From an uncultured Saprospiraceae bacterium (lineage in GTDB: Bacteria > Bacteroidota > Bacteroidia > Chitinophagales > Saprospiraceae), in contig CAKZVK010000131.1 in the NCBI GenBank assembly GCA_937921825.1, positions 1 to 37,028 on the forward strand: a DNA stretch of 37,028 bases. Reading direction: 5' to 3'. The position numbers and the translations under genes were made by a program. This document shows, one piece after another, positions 25,660 through 34,600 of this stretch. Below the pieces are notes generated by a model. It was not told the DNA's origin. It ran no database searches and saw only the letters and a program-made list of their open reading frames with translations. Every line of letters starts with the position of its first letter. The stretch's first letter is position 1.

Positions 25660-26421
25660 ATGGAACTTGAAATTAATAGATTAGTGAATCTCATTAGGAG
25701 GGATTTTATTGTCCATAAAAAGTCCATCAATTATGGATTTATTGGTCTCTCTATTCTCCTAGTAGGATTGGTCTTCTTGAAGATCATCAGTAATGATTTT
25801 GGAGAGACGAGTTTGAGAAGTTCTTTTTGGTTTAGGACCTTTACCTTTTTCTTAATCGGGGGAGGGCTGATGTGGACCAGCATCATTTACTGGGAATTTA
25901 AACAGCCACAGAGTCGACTGACTTACTTGACTCTACCTGCGAGCCATCTTGAGAAAATGCTGAGTCGTATGTTCTATTCCTTGATTTTATATCCTGTAGT
26001 CTTAGGCCTACTATTTTTTTTGGTTTTCCATTTGGTGCAATTATTAAATGGATCAGTCCTCTGGGATACACCTATGGGTGGAAGGTTTTCTACACTTGCA
26101 AGAGTATATGTTGGGCTGCATTCTGTAGTCTTTCTATTTGCTATCTGGATAAATAAATATGTAGCACCTAAGGCGGCCATCATCTCCTTGGTCACAGCCC
26201 TACTTGTGGCTTTTGTAAGTGCATTGTTGTTCAGAATTGTCTTTAGTGATTTATTCACTGGTCTAGAGATGAATGGTAATTTTTCTATAGAACCAAAGCA
26301 GGAGTTCAAGGATAAAGCAGAGAATGGTTATCTGCCATTTGCAGCTTCTTATCTGCCCTATGTTGGAGCCGTCTTTCTCTGGGTAGTCAGTTATTTTAAG
26401 TTGAAGGAAAAAGAAGCATAA
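25660..26421 (+). CDS. ABC transporter membrane subunit (predicted permease)
   Basis: 253 residues with about six hydrophobic segments (for example IGLSILLVGLVFLKII, TFFLIGGGLMWTSIIYW, YSLILYPVVLGLLFFLVF, VGLHSVVFLFAIWI, AAIISLVTALLVAFVSALLF, YVGAVFLWVVSYF). The segment QSRLTYLTLPASHLEKMLSRM between helices 2 and 3 recurs in Bacteroidota ABC-2-like permeases of GntR/YtrA operons. No domain name can be given with certainty. The start lies 6 bases after the ATPase stop, and the GntR gene begins on the base after its own stop, so translation is tightly linked. Confidence 0.85.
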   Translation: MELEINRLVNLIRRDFIVHKKSINYGFIGLSILLVGLVFLKIISNDFGETSLRSSFWFRTFTFFLIGGGLMWTSIIYWEFKQPQSRLTYLTLPASHLEKMLSRMFYSLILYPVVLGLLFFLVFHLVQLLNGSVLWDTPMGGRFSTLARVYVGLHSVVFLFAIWINKYVAPKAAIISLVTALLVAFVSALLFRIVFSDLFTGLEMNGNFSIEPKQEFKDKAENGYLPFAASYLPYVGAVFLWVVSYFKLKEKEA

Positions 26422-26787
26422 ATGGAATTCAAAAAACATCAGTCCATCTATCTCCAGATTGCAGATCTTATCTGTGAGAATATTCTCACCTTGAAGTGGC
26501 CAGTAGGAGAGAAGATACAATCTGTAAGAGAAATGGCAGCTAATATAGAAGTGAACCCTAATACGGTGATGCGTAGTTATGCACATCTACAGGATGCTGG
26601 AATAATAAAGAATAAGAGAGGTATTGGCTTTTTTGTATCTGAAGGAGCCCCAGACAAAATCTTAGAATTGCAACGTCAGGAATTTGTGCAAGAGGAATTA
26701 CCGGAAGTCGTGAGGAAAATGAAATTATTAGGCGTAGGTATAGAGGATTTTGTCCAACTCTTTGATCAGTTCAATTTCAAATCTTAA
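26422..26787 (+). CDS. GntR-family regulator, YtrA subfamily
   Basis: 121 residues: N-terminal GntR winged helix (SIYLQIADLICENILTLKWPVGEKIQSVREMAANIEVNPNTVMRSYAHLQDAGIIKNKRGIGFFV) and a short C-terminal all-helical tail (about 45 residues). That short tail is the hallmark of the YtrA subfamily, which lacks a large effector-binding domain. It starts on the base following the permease stop. YtrA-type regulators repress their own ABC operon; the inverted repeat at 24790-24818 is the candidate operator. Confidence 0.95.
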   Translation: MEFKKHQSIYLQIADLICENILTLKWPVGEKIQSVREMAANIEVNPNTVMRSYAHLQDAGIIKNKRGIGFFVSEGAPDKILELQRQEFVQEELPEVVRKMKLLGVGIEDFVQLFDQFNFKS

Positions 26788-26797
26788 AAACAAAACT

Positions 26798-27586
26798 ATG
26801 AAAACATCAAACAAGTTACTCTGTCTAGGAGCAGGAATATTTTTGCTGATGAACATATCTGTACTGTTATATACTAAGAGCAATATGATAGTGAAAAGAG
26901 TAGATGCAGGAGCAAGGGGGAATGGAGTTATGGTTACTACTACTTTGAAGTCTTCTTACAAGACGCAGATTCTGAAGCTGGATGCTAATTATGTCTATAC
27001 CTTAGATCCTAACTCGACAGCTATCACTGTCACCATGGACGAGAACCTTACTAATAATGTAAAATGTTCTCATAATGGTCCATTGGTTTTTTACCGTGAA
27101 GGGAATATAAATTTTAGTCCAAGCCAGCCACTCCAAGTTAGTATAGGCGTGAAGGAAAAGAATCAACTCAAAATAGAAGTCGGAGACCAAGCGCAACTTA
27201 AGAATATAGGACTGCTCACAATTGACCTGAATCTAGAGGCAGAAAACCAAGCAAGAGTAGATCTCAATATTGAATCAGAAGCACTTTCACTTAATGTAGA
27301 AAACCAAGCCACAGTATTTCTGAAGGGCAAGGCGCCGCAATTGAAAATCGAATTAGAAAATCAAGCGAAAGCAGATGTCAAAGATCTCCTAGTAGATTCT
27401 ATACATGTTGAGCTTTCCGATCAAGCCAGTTTTAAAGCGCGAAGTGCTAAAAATGTAAATCTTGATATGGAAGATGTTGCTAGAGCAGAATTTGATACCA
27501 AATGGGATCAGGGAGATATAACAATTCATGATAATGCTTCAGTTAGAGTTGCTGGAAAAAAATACAAGGATAGAGATGAAGAATAA
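26798..27586 (+). CDS. Head-GIN domain (DUF2807-like) membrane-anchored protein
   Basis: 262 residues from the ATG at 26798 (10 bases after the GntR stop); an in-frame ATG 16 codons earlier lies inside the GntR gene and would break the hydrophobic N-terminus. One N-terminal membrane segment (about 6-25: LLCLGAGIFLLMNISVLLY) is followed by repetitive beta-helix-like sequence with VEVGDQAQLKNI, LNLEAENQARVDL, LNVENQATVFL, IELENQAKADV, VELSDQASFKA, VNLDMEDVARAEF and ITIHDNASVRV: each turn carries a (E/D)xQA-type signature, as in head-GIN/DUF2807 proteins. Function is unknown. Its presence beside an ABC exporter and YtrA regulator is recurrent in Bacteroidota and suggests an envelope role. Confidence 0.88.
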   Translation: MKTSNKLLCLGAGIFLLMNISVLLYTKSNMIVKRVDAGARGNGVMVTTTLKSSYKTQILKLDANYVYTLDPNSTAITVTMDENLTNNVKCSHNGPLVFYREGNINFSPSQPLQVSIGVKEKNQLKIEVGDQAQLKNIGLLTIDLNLEAENQARVDLNIESEALSLNVENQATVFLKGKAPQLKIELENQAKADVKDLLVDSIHVELSDQASFKARSAKNVNLDMEDVARAEFDTKWDQGDITIHDNASVRVAGKKYKDRDEE

Positions 27587-27800
27587 TAAGCCGTTTGAAC
27601 TTGTACTAGCGATATTTATCTGTTCTATTTGCTGTCTTGAGAATCTTGCTCTCTCTGATTCATTGCCATCCAAAGATATTCCTGTAGAACAGTTCAGCAT
27701 TAGGGCTATAGATTCTATTCCTAAAATAGCCTTGTGCATAGAGTCAGAATCAAGCTATAAATGCGGAGTTAGACTTGAGTATAAACTAATCGAGACCTAG
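27576..27800 (+). CDS. Small secreted or membrane protein, hypothetical
   Basis: 74 residues from ATG at 27576, overlapping the GIN gene stop (27584-27586) by 11 bases; a longer frame upstream is only the shadow of that gene. The N-terminus has a hydrophobic stretch (FELVLAIFICSICCLENLAL) that could be a signal peptide or anchor, then a polar C-terminus with two cysteines (ALCIESESSYKCGVRLEYK). No family recognised. It is plausible as last gene of the operon, but with no homology I can see it may be a chance ORF. Confidence 0.5.
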   Translation: MKNNKPFELVLAIFICSICCLENLALSDSLPSKDIPVEQFSIRAIDSIPKIALCIESESSYKCGVRLEYKLIET

Positions 27801-27876
27801 ATAATACACTGTAGGGGGATTAGACTGCGTAGTAATTTAATTTGCTCAGGGCTTTTATTTTCGTTCACATATGGGC

Positions 27877-27906
27877 AAAAAAAAATGGTCGCTCCCCAGC
27901 GACCAT
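27877..27906 (-). terminator. Intrinsic terminator, minus strand
   Basis: On the minus strand, ATGGTCGCT - GGGG - AGCGACCAT is a perfect 9-bp stem with a 4-base loop, followed by T8-T9. There is no minus-strand protein gene upstream of it for more than 3 kb, so it must end a non-coding transcript. Confidence 0.88.
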
Positions 27907-28115
27907 CTGCAAATTATAATCCCATGAACATATCCTTAGACAAGCTAAAGACACTGTTATAAATTCGATATTTTTTTAGAAAACCAACTTAAAAAAAATA
28001 ACAAAACTCAATCTCGTTGTAGATAATCGCCTAGGATTCAGTGTAACAATTATCTCTCTTTTTTTTATAACATTCTTGCTCTCCAGCAAGAATCACAGTG
28101 CTTTCACTTGATTAC
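27877..28115 (-). ncRNA. Candidate small structured RNA of about 240 nt
   Basis: The minus strand here has a promoter (28120-28151), no ORF, and a terminator (27877-27906). Predicted pairs: ends UAAUC (28110-28114) with GAUUA (27917-27921); inner CACUGU (28095-28100) with ACAGUG (27952-27957); hairpin AUUCUUGCU/AGCAAGAAU (28072-28093, loop 4); hairpin AGAUAAU/AUUAUCU (28021-28055); a short CUUUAG/CUAAGG hairpin near 27932-27948. The remaining 27801-27876 and 28152-28285 of this gene-free stretch show nothing else except the htrA promoter region. Identity with a known RNA family (for example 6S) is not claimed. Confidence 0.6.
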
Positions 28116-28119
28116 ACTT

Positions 28120-28151
28120 CAAAGATAAGTCTGAAGAAGAGTTTTGACAAA
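28120..28151 (-). promoter_or_regulatory. Bacteroidota-type promoter reading leftward into the candidate small RNA
   Basis: On the minus strand TTTG (28151-28148), 20-base spacer, then TATCTTTG (28127-28120), both exact consensus matches. Transcription would start near 28114 and run away from htrA. Confidence 0.7.
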
Positions 28152-28285
28152 GACAAAATAGACTCATTGTTATATATTTATTTTATTAATATGTATTGTC
28201 TTAGTCTCTAGGCGTATAATATTGGTCTATCAAGATCAGTTTCTAAGGTGTACTTAATAAATTTATGTTTTGAACTTAAGTTATT

Positions 28286-29443
28286 ATGAAAATTACACAA
28301 CTACTTTTAGCGGGGTTACTCTTAATCTGTGGATTTTTACTTGGTAATACCTTTTCTGATAAAGAGGACTTTGCGGCTACTGCGGCTGAAAATACCACTG
28401 ACAATCAGGATTTTAGCTCTTCAGAACCTACTAATGAGGAGTATAATCAATCTACTAAGCGAACCATAGGTGCCACTAAAGGCTTCGGACCTCATGAGCA
28501 ATCTGTCATTGATTTATTTGAAAATGCTGCACCTTCTGTGGTCTTTATTACTACGACTAGTCTGAGTCAATCTAGGTGGTCTATGGACATTACTGAGATA
28601 CCTAAAGGTACGGGGACTGGTTTTATGTGGGATAATGAGGGGCATATTGTCACAAATTTTCATGTCTTAGAAGGTGGTAATAAGTTCACTGTGACTCTAT
28701 CAGATCAGACCAGTTATGATGCAGAAGTAGTAGGATATGAGGCAAGCAAGGATCTGGCAGTATTGAAGATCCAGGCTCCAGACAAGGTCAGTGCTTTGCC
28801 TTTGGGCCAGTCTGGAAATCTTAGGGTTGGGCAGTTTGCCTACGCAATAGGGAATCCTTTTGGGTTCGATCAGACCCTGACTACAGGAGTCGTGAGTGCC
28901 CTAGGTAGAGAGATTACTTCCATTATGGGGACAAAGATCTATGATGTAATCCAGACAGATGCCGCTATTAATCCAGGGAACTCTGGCGGTCCGTTGTTGG
29001 ACTCCTCAGGCCGACTGATAGGAGTGAATACAGCAATATATTCTCCATCTGGAGCTTATTCAGGCATTGGGTTTTCTATCCCTGTAGATGTCGTCAATCT
29101 AGTAGTCCCTGATCTGATCAGATATGGAGAGGTTAGAAGGCCGTACATGGGTATAGAGTTGGTAAACCAATCTAGGGTCAGACAGCGTGGTGCTATGATC
29201 TCTAAGGTTAGAAAAGGTAGTCCCGCCATGAGAGCAGGATTAAAAGGCTTGTCCAGAGATAGTAATGGCAGAGTACTGCCTGGAGATCTCATAATCGCTT
29301 TAGATAGTCAGGAGGTCACCTCTAATATAGGTCTGATAGAGGGCTTAGAAAAATATAAAGTAGGGGATGAGGTCATAGTTTCCTTCTATAGAGGAGGAAA
29401 ATTATATGATATCAGCCTAAAGCTAGCCAGTTCCATTGAGTAG
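28286..29443 (+). CDS. HtrA/Deg-family serine protease with one PDZ domain
   Basis: 385 residues. An N-terminal hydrophobic segment (ITQLLLAGLLLICGFLLG) is a signal anchor or signal peptide. The trypsin-like domain carries the triad H126 (VTNFHVLEGG), D156 (ASKDLAVLKI) and S233 (NPGNSGGPLL). A single PDZ domain (about 285-380: PYMGIELVNQ ... LPGDLIIALDSQEV) follows, fewer than the two of DegP/DegQ and the same number as DegS/HtrA1. Periplasmic quality control of misfolded envelope proteins is expected. It precedes the lgt-like gene by about 70 bases on the same strand, so the two may share a transcript. Confidence 0.95.
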   Translation: MKITQLLLAGLLLICGFLLGNTFSDKEDFAATAAENTTDNQDFSSSEPTNEEYNQSTKRTIGATKGFGPHEQSVIDLFENAAPSVVFITTTSLSQSRWSMDITEIPKGTGTGFMWDNEGHIVTNFHVLEGGNKFTVTLSDQTSYDAEVVGYEASKDLAVLKIQAPDKVSALPLGQSGNLRVGQFAYAIGNPFGFDQTLTTGVVSALGREITSIMGTKIYDVIQTDAAINPGNSGGPLLDSSGRLIGVNTAIYSPSGAYSGIGFSIPVDVVNLVVPDLIRYGEVRRPYMGIELVNQSRVRQRGAMISKVRKGSPAMRAGLKGLSRDSNGRVLPGDLIIALDSQEVTSNIGLIEGLEKYKVGDEVIVSFYRGGKLYDISLKLASSIE

Positions 29444-29515
29444 GCAGTTTCTGCATGTTGTTCCTTACCTTTATTCTTTGTCTTTTCATTTTGAAGCCAA
29501 CTTATAAGTTCAGTT

Positions 29516-30736
29516 ATGTACCCAGATCTTTCCTATTTTTTTCATGATCTATTAGGCACCCCCGTAGATAACTGGCTGAGTATGTTCAAGACCTTTGGAC
29601 TATTCTTAGGATTGACCTTTGTTTTTGCTTTTATAGTAGTGCGGTCAGAACTGAGACGAAGACATAGAGCCGGTACTATTCCTCCTCTTAAAGTGAAGGT
29701 AGCATCATCATCTCCGATAAAGGAAGCGATTTTCAATGCATTATATGGCTTTGTCCTAGGATATAAGTTACCTGTAATCTATGCACAGTTTGCTCAGTTC
29801 AAAGAAGACCCCACCAGCGTCCTCTTTACTATGGAGGGCCATACGTTCATAGGTATTGCTGCAGGCGTTTTGTTTGGTCTATATGCCTACTTTATGGCGG
29901 CTAATCGAGCACCTGTCAAGCCAGGCACTATAGGTATCAATCCTGCGGATAAGACAGGCGATATCATCTTGATAGCGGCTATCACGGGAGTTATTGGTTC
30001 CAGGCTCTTTTCTATTCTAGAAAATCTAGATACTTTCTGGGAGGACCCTATTGGCCAATTAGTTTCTGGCAGTGGTCTGACTATCTATGGAGGCTTGATC
30101 TTGGCAACCTTTTGTGTCTATCAGTATATAAAGAGGCTAGGCATACCACCAAGAGAAATGATGGATACTGCAGCCTTAGCTGTCGCAGGAGGCTATGGAG
30201 TAGGCCGTATGGGTTGTCAGCTTTCTGGAGATGGTGATTGGGGTATAGCCAATGAAGCAGCTAAGCCAGACTGGTTTTTTCTACCTGATTGGGTATGGGC
30301 TTATGACTACCCGCGAAATGTTGCAGACTTCTATCAGAAAGGAATCAAGATTAAAGACTGTGTGGGTAGGTTCTGTACACATCTAGATCCTCCAGTCTTC
30401 CCGACACCTATCTATGAAATTACTATCGCAGCGATCTTGTTTCTTATATTGTGGTCACTCCGAACTAAGATCAAGACCCCTGGCAAGATATTTTTTCTGT
30501 ATCTCATGTTGAGTTCTTTTGCGAGGTTCTTTGTGGAATCGATTAGAGTCAATCCCCGCTACGATTACTTCGGTCTTGATTGGTCTCAGGCGCAATGGAT
30601 CTCTGCTATACTGGTTCTAGTAGGAATAGTTGGGTATATCATGTTGGGTAAAAATAGTACCCCTACTGACAGAGGTTCTAAACCCGATTACACAATACCT
30701 GACCTGCTAGATAGTCCTGACCAGAAGACGGCTTAG
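29516..30736 (+). CDS. lgt: Prolipoprotein diacylglyceryl transferase, divergent Bacteroidota type
   Basis: 406 residues, polytopic (about seven hydrophobic segments). The Lgt region includes GGYGVGRMGCQLSGDGDWG with the essential-type Arg (R231), PTPIYEITIAAILF and the late RFFVESIRVNPRYDYFG. In E. coli Lgt the matching block reads GRIGNFINGELWG, so here the conserved Asn is replaced by Cys and a two-residue stretch differs. Length is greater than the usual 260-300 residues because of N-terminal and loop insertions. It is expected to transfer diacylglycerol to lipobox cysteines in the inner membrane; two or more lipoproteins are encoded in this window. Whether it is the only Lgt of the genome cannot be told from here. 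Confidence 0.88.
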   Translation: MYPDLSYFFHDLLGTPVDNWLSMFKTFGLFLGLTFVFAFIVVRSELRRRHRAGTIPPLKVKVASSSPIKEAIFNALYGFVLGYKLPVIYAQFAQFKEDPTSVLFTMEGHTFIGIAAGVLFGLYAYFMAANRAPVKPGTIGINPADKTGDIILIAAITGVIGSRLFSILENLDTFWEDPIGQLVSGSGLTIYGGLILATFCVYQYIKRLGIPPREMMDTAALAVAGGYGVGRMGCQLSGDGDWGIANEAAKPDWFFLPDWVWAYDYPRNVADFYQKGIKIKDCVGRFCTHLDPPVFPTPIYEITIAAILFLILWSLRTKIKTPGKIFFLYLMLSSFARFFVESIRVNPRYDYFGLDWSQAQWISAILVLVGIVGYIMLGKNSTPTDRGSKPDYTIPDLLDSPDQKTA

Positions 30737-30839
30737 TAGTTCTGTGCGCGAAATGCCATAATCGCATAGTATTAATACGTTCTTTCTCATTTCTTATTTC
30801 GGACTATTTTTCTTAAATTCATAAAATTAGTCTCTTTTG

Positions 30840-30870
30840 GTAACTAATAATTTATGATTTGTCACCATAG
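30840..30870 (+). promoter_or_regulatory. Bipartite element GTAAC-N16-GTCACCATAG (predicted LytTR site)
   Basis: GTAAC (30840-30844) and GTCAC (30861-30865, continuing CATAG) begin 21 bp apart, two helical turns, the geometry of known LytTR-domain direct-repeat sites. The right half overlaps the -33 TTTG of the LytTR gene promoter. The same element at the same spacing occurs at 34936-34966. Confidence 0.65.
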
Positions 30871-30888
30871 TTGACGGCTTTAATTTTG
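30858..30888 (+). promoter_or_regulatory. Promoter of the first LytTR regulator gene
   Basis: TTTG (30858-30861), 19-base spacer, TAATTTTG (30881-30888), exact consensus. The leader to the TTG start at 30940 is about 45 bases. Confidence 0.75.
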
Positions 30889-30939
30889 CATATTCAATTA
30901 ATGCTTAACTAGCGCAGATTTTAGAAAAAATACTAACTA

Positions 30940-31635
30940 TTGAAGGCCCTTATTTTAGAAGATAACATTTCTTACGTCTGGGATTATGAGATGATCTTAG
31001 AGAAGCTAGATGTAGAAGTCGTGGCGGTATATAAGTCGTGGAGAGAGTTCTTGGCAGAAATTAAGAAAGAAACTCCTGACTTTGTAATCGTGGATCTTCT
31101 ACTCGAGAACAATGAAAAAGGCCTTGAATTCATAAAGGAGATAAAATCCTCTTATATCCCTATCATAGTATGTACAGGCTATCCTGAGCCAGAATTCATG
31201 GAAGACGCCTTAGATTATGGAGTCAGAGCTTTCTTCACTAAGCCTATAGATAAGGCTGCTATGACTTATGAGATCAAAAAACTTGTCAACGAAATTAAAA
31301 GTGAAAATCAAGGGAAGTGCATTATCACTAAAGATAAGGGCATATTAGTAAAGGTGCCTTTCACTGAAATATACAAGATAGAGATAGAGGGTAATTACTC
31401 AATGCTGTTTACTAATTCTGGCAAAAAATTTATCCTAAAAAAATCTCTGCGAAAACTATTAGATGAACTGGACGCCTCACTCTTCATGCGCTGCCATAGA
31501 TCTACCGTTGTCAATATTAGTTACATCAAGACCCTAGATGTCCAAAATAATATGTTAGGTCTTAATAATGGACAGAATGTAGAACTGGGCAACAAATTTA
31601 AGAGTACAGTAAAGAGCATGTTCAAGGTAGGTTAA
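30940..31635 (+). CDS. LytTR-family response regulator (paralogue 1)
   Basis: 231 residues. Receiver domain (1-120) with acidic pocket E7/D8, phospho-acceptor D52 in VIVDLLLENN, T79 in CTGYP and K101 in FTKPID. A LytTR DNA-binding domain (about 125-231) carries KVPFTEIYKIEIEGNYSMLF, FMRCHRSTVVNISYI and the terminal KFKSTVKSMF. Start: an in-frame TAA at 30934-30936 leaves only the TTG at 30940. It converges with the giant histidine kinase (4-base gap). A second, strongly related regulator is encoded 3.4 kb downstream. Likely cognate kinases are the propeller kinase or the TPR sensor at the window end. Confidence 0.96.
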   Translation: MKALILEDNISYVWDYEMILEKLDVEVVAVYKSWREFLAEIKKETPDFVIVDLLLENNEKGLEFIKEIKSSYIPIIVCTGYPEPEFMEDALDYGVRAFFTKPIDKAAMTYEIKKLVNEIKSENQGKCIITKDKGILVKVPFTEIYKIEIEGNYSMLFTNSGKKFILKKSLRKLLDELDASLFMRCHRSTVVNISYIKTLDVQNNMLGLNNGQNVELGNKFKSTVKSMFKVG

Positions 31636-31639
31636 CTAT

Positions 31640-34600
31640 CTACCTTCTGGGCATGTCTAACATAAAGTCTGTGCCACCAGTGTGATTAGATCTGACTGTA
31701 ATATCTACTCCAGATATTTCTGCAAGTTCATAGATGATTTTGAGTCCTATCCCTGAGCCCTTTCCTTCATTATGTAATTCTGTTTTTTGTATTTCATCTA
31801 GGTGCGGAGAATCATTCTGCATACCTATCCCTTCATCACTGATAGTGAGCTGTATTCTGTCTGCATCTTCATAGGATTTTAGACAACTTATTTTTCCATC
31901 AGGTGGAGAAAACTTCAGAGCATTACTAATCACATTTCTAAGTATAGTCTGTAGAATATTAACATCCAGATAGACTTGGTCTACGACATCTAAATTGTCG
32001 CAGGTAGCTAAATTCTTTTTACTAATCTGGGTAGAGTAGAGATTTAGAATTTTGTTTATTTCTAATTTGAGTGAAAGTTTCTCAGGCCTCTGTACCAGCT
32101 TTTTATTCTCAGACAGAGCCCATATCAGAATGTTGTTAAGGCTTTCATCTAGAGCACTGATTTTATCCTTAGTTTGTTCGGCTAGAATGTCTATCTCAGC
32201 TAGGCGATTATGTCGCGAAAGGAATTTAATTTTCTCTGTAATATCATTAAGGCTACCTATGGGGTTTCGTAAGTCATGTGCTAGGATCGCAAAGAGCTTG
32301 CTTTTTGTCTGGTTAAGTTCTCTCAGTTCTTGAGTTCTCTCTGATACCACTTTTTCTAATTTGGCATTTCTTTCTTTGATGCCTCTTAGATACCATTGGA
32401 CTGCTAACCACGTAAGTAAAAGAAATAAAAGGAGCTTTAGAATAAATGCCAACCATGTTTTGCTAAAAGGTTTCTTTACCAAAATGTCTAGTGCAAGAGT
32501 ATTGGAGGTATAGGAAGGCTTGTTAAGATCAGATACTAGTTCTATGGTGTACTCTCCATATGGAATCCGGTTTATATTAAGGATATTAGTGGGTTGTGTA
32601 ATCCAATCATCATATAGGCCTGGTATCCTGTAGGAGTAGTTGGTCTTAGAAGTATGATATAAGTGATTAGTAGCAAGAAGTAACTGAAGTGAAATATCTT
32701 CTTCGTAAAAGTCAATGCTGCCTGTGGTGTTGACTTCAATGTTTATGTTCTGGACCGTTAGATCTTCTTTGATTTTATTAGCATCGACTATTCTGATTTC
32801 TATATTGTTATCTAACTCATCGGTTTTGATATTGTCTGGATTGAAGTAGGTGTAGCCATTTAGACCGCCGAAATAAATCAGATTGTTGGTCCGATCAAAA
32901 AAGTAACCGTACTTATTGAACTCAGAATCGGTAATCCCATCCTGCTCGGTAAAAATCGAAATGTGTCCAGTCTTCTTGTCTAGACAATTAAGGTTCTTGT
33001 TAGTAGGTATCCATAACCGTTCATTCGAATCTTCTATTATTGCATGCGCATCATTATTGGATAAGCCGCTTTCTTTATTGTAAGTTTCATAGGTGTTTTT
33101 ATTCGTGTCCCATTTTATTATTCCACCTTGTCTGGTTCCAAGCCAGACGATATTGTTATCCGTTAGATCTTGGTGTATAAATTGGATAGTATAATCTATA
33201 GAATCAAAGATTGGGTCTATGTAGTGGTTGTTGGAGCTTTCGTCATAGATGATGACCCCAGTTGTGCTAGCAATCCATAGCTTTTCATCTCTTTCTACTA
33301 TATGTGTTGCTTCTATACCTTCGGTGTTAGGAATAGTAAGAAATGTCTCATTCGTATTATTGTGCTCATCTAGGTATAAAAGACCATCATTGGTAGCAAG
33401 ATAGAGTTTTTGGGACTTTGATGATCTATGGATATGGTTCATATTAATTGCACGAGCAATCGGATCAATAAAACTTTGAATTTTTTGATTTTCAAAATTT
33501 ATTTTTCTTAACTGCACCCGGCTAAGGTAGCCACATGACCATATAACATTAGAGTCTAATGGGTCTTGGTAATGCATACTCGCCATGTATCCTAAAAAGT
33601 TATTCTCGATAAAAGTTAGATCATATCTTGAAGAATTTTGCTCTATAACTTCGGATGTAACTTCCTTGTACAAGCGAAGATCACTATTGGAAAAAAATGC
33701 TCTTACACTGTTCTTTTCTGGGGACGTAGCTAAGCTTTTGAATTCTGTTTGTTTGTCCTTTAATACATAGACTCCAAGGTTAGTAGCAATGAAATCCAAA
33801 CCACTTTTACTTCTGGCATAATCGTAAATAGGTAGTTCGCTTATAGAATTCTTTAGGGTCAAGGCAGAACTGTCAGGAGAAGCATAGTAACTCTCGTTAA
33901 TCAATAATTTATCACCTGGTAATTTAGTGATGACAGAATGTTTGAGGTTAGTTAGTATCAGAAATTTAAAGAATTCATCAGGCTCTATAGAAATGAGTTT
34001 TGCGATTTCGTCACCTGTGTGCTCAAGGATATTAATTTTGTCAGCTCTTCTTTCTACAAAAAAAATGTTTCCATTTTCCGAGATATAATAGGCGGGATAC
34101 TTTGCTATATAACTTGAATCTATCGAAAATAGGACCTTACCCGTGCGGTCAGTATTGGTTATTCTGTTTTCAGAATACCTAACAATATTGCCTTCTCTAT
34201 TAACTCGAATGTGCTCACTAAAATCTAGATTGTCAGAATGCTTTTCCAGTTGGGTAGTGAATGTATAGATCGATTTTTGCTCCGTTATGAGATATATTTT
34301 ATCCCCTATGCTCTGGATTAATCTGACCTTGTTTTCAGAGAAAGCACTTGCGTCTACATATTCACTAAAGGGCATGATTTCATCAGTAAGCGGGTTGATT
34401 ATAGAGATTTTGTAAGAGAAATCTGTATGAATGTGATTAGAATAATGGCTATTTGTATTTTCTCCTTGTAATATCCATACCATCCCATTCTGATCTGCTA
34501 TAAGATCAACGATATGCAGTTCCTTATCACTAAGGTCATGAAGTGGAAAAGATGTGGCCTTGTGACCATCATATTTTTGAACACCTACAAATGAACTTAT

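Noticed and set aside
28072-28093. Perfect 9-bp hairpin (ATTCTTGCT/AGCAAGAAT) as a terminator
   Set aside because: The T-run lies on the 5' side in the plus strand and there is none after the stem on either strand; it is better read as an RNA hairpin of the candidate small RNA.
28262-28276. TATGTTTT before htrA as a -7 element
   Set aside because: It misses the final G of TAnnTTTG and no supporting -33 was convincing.
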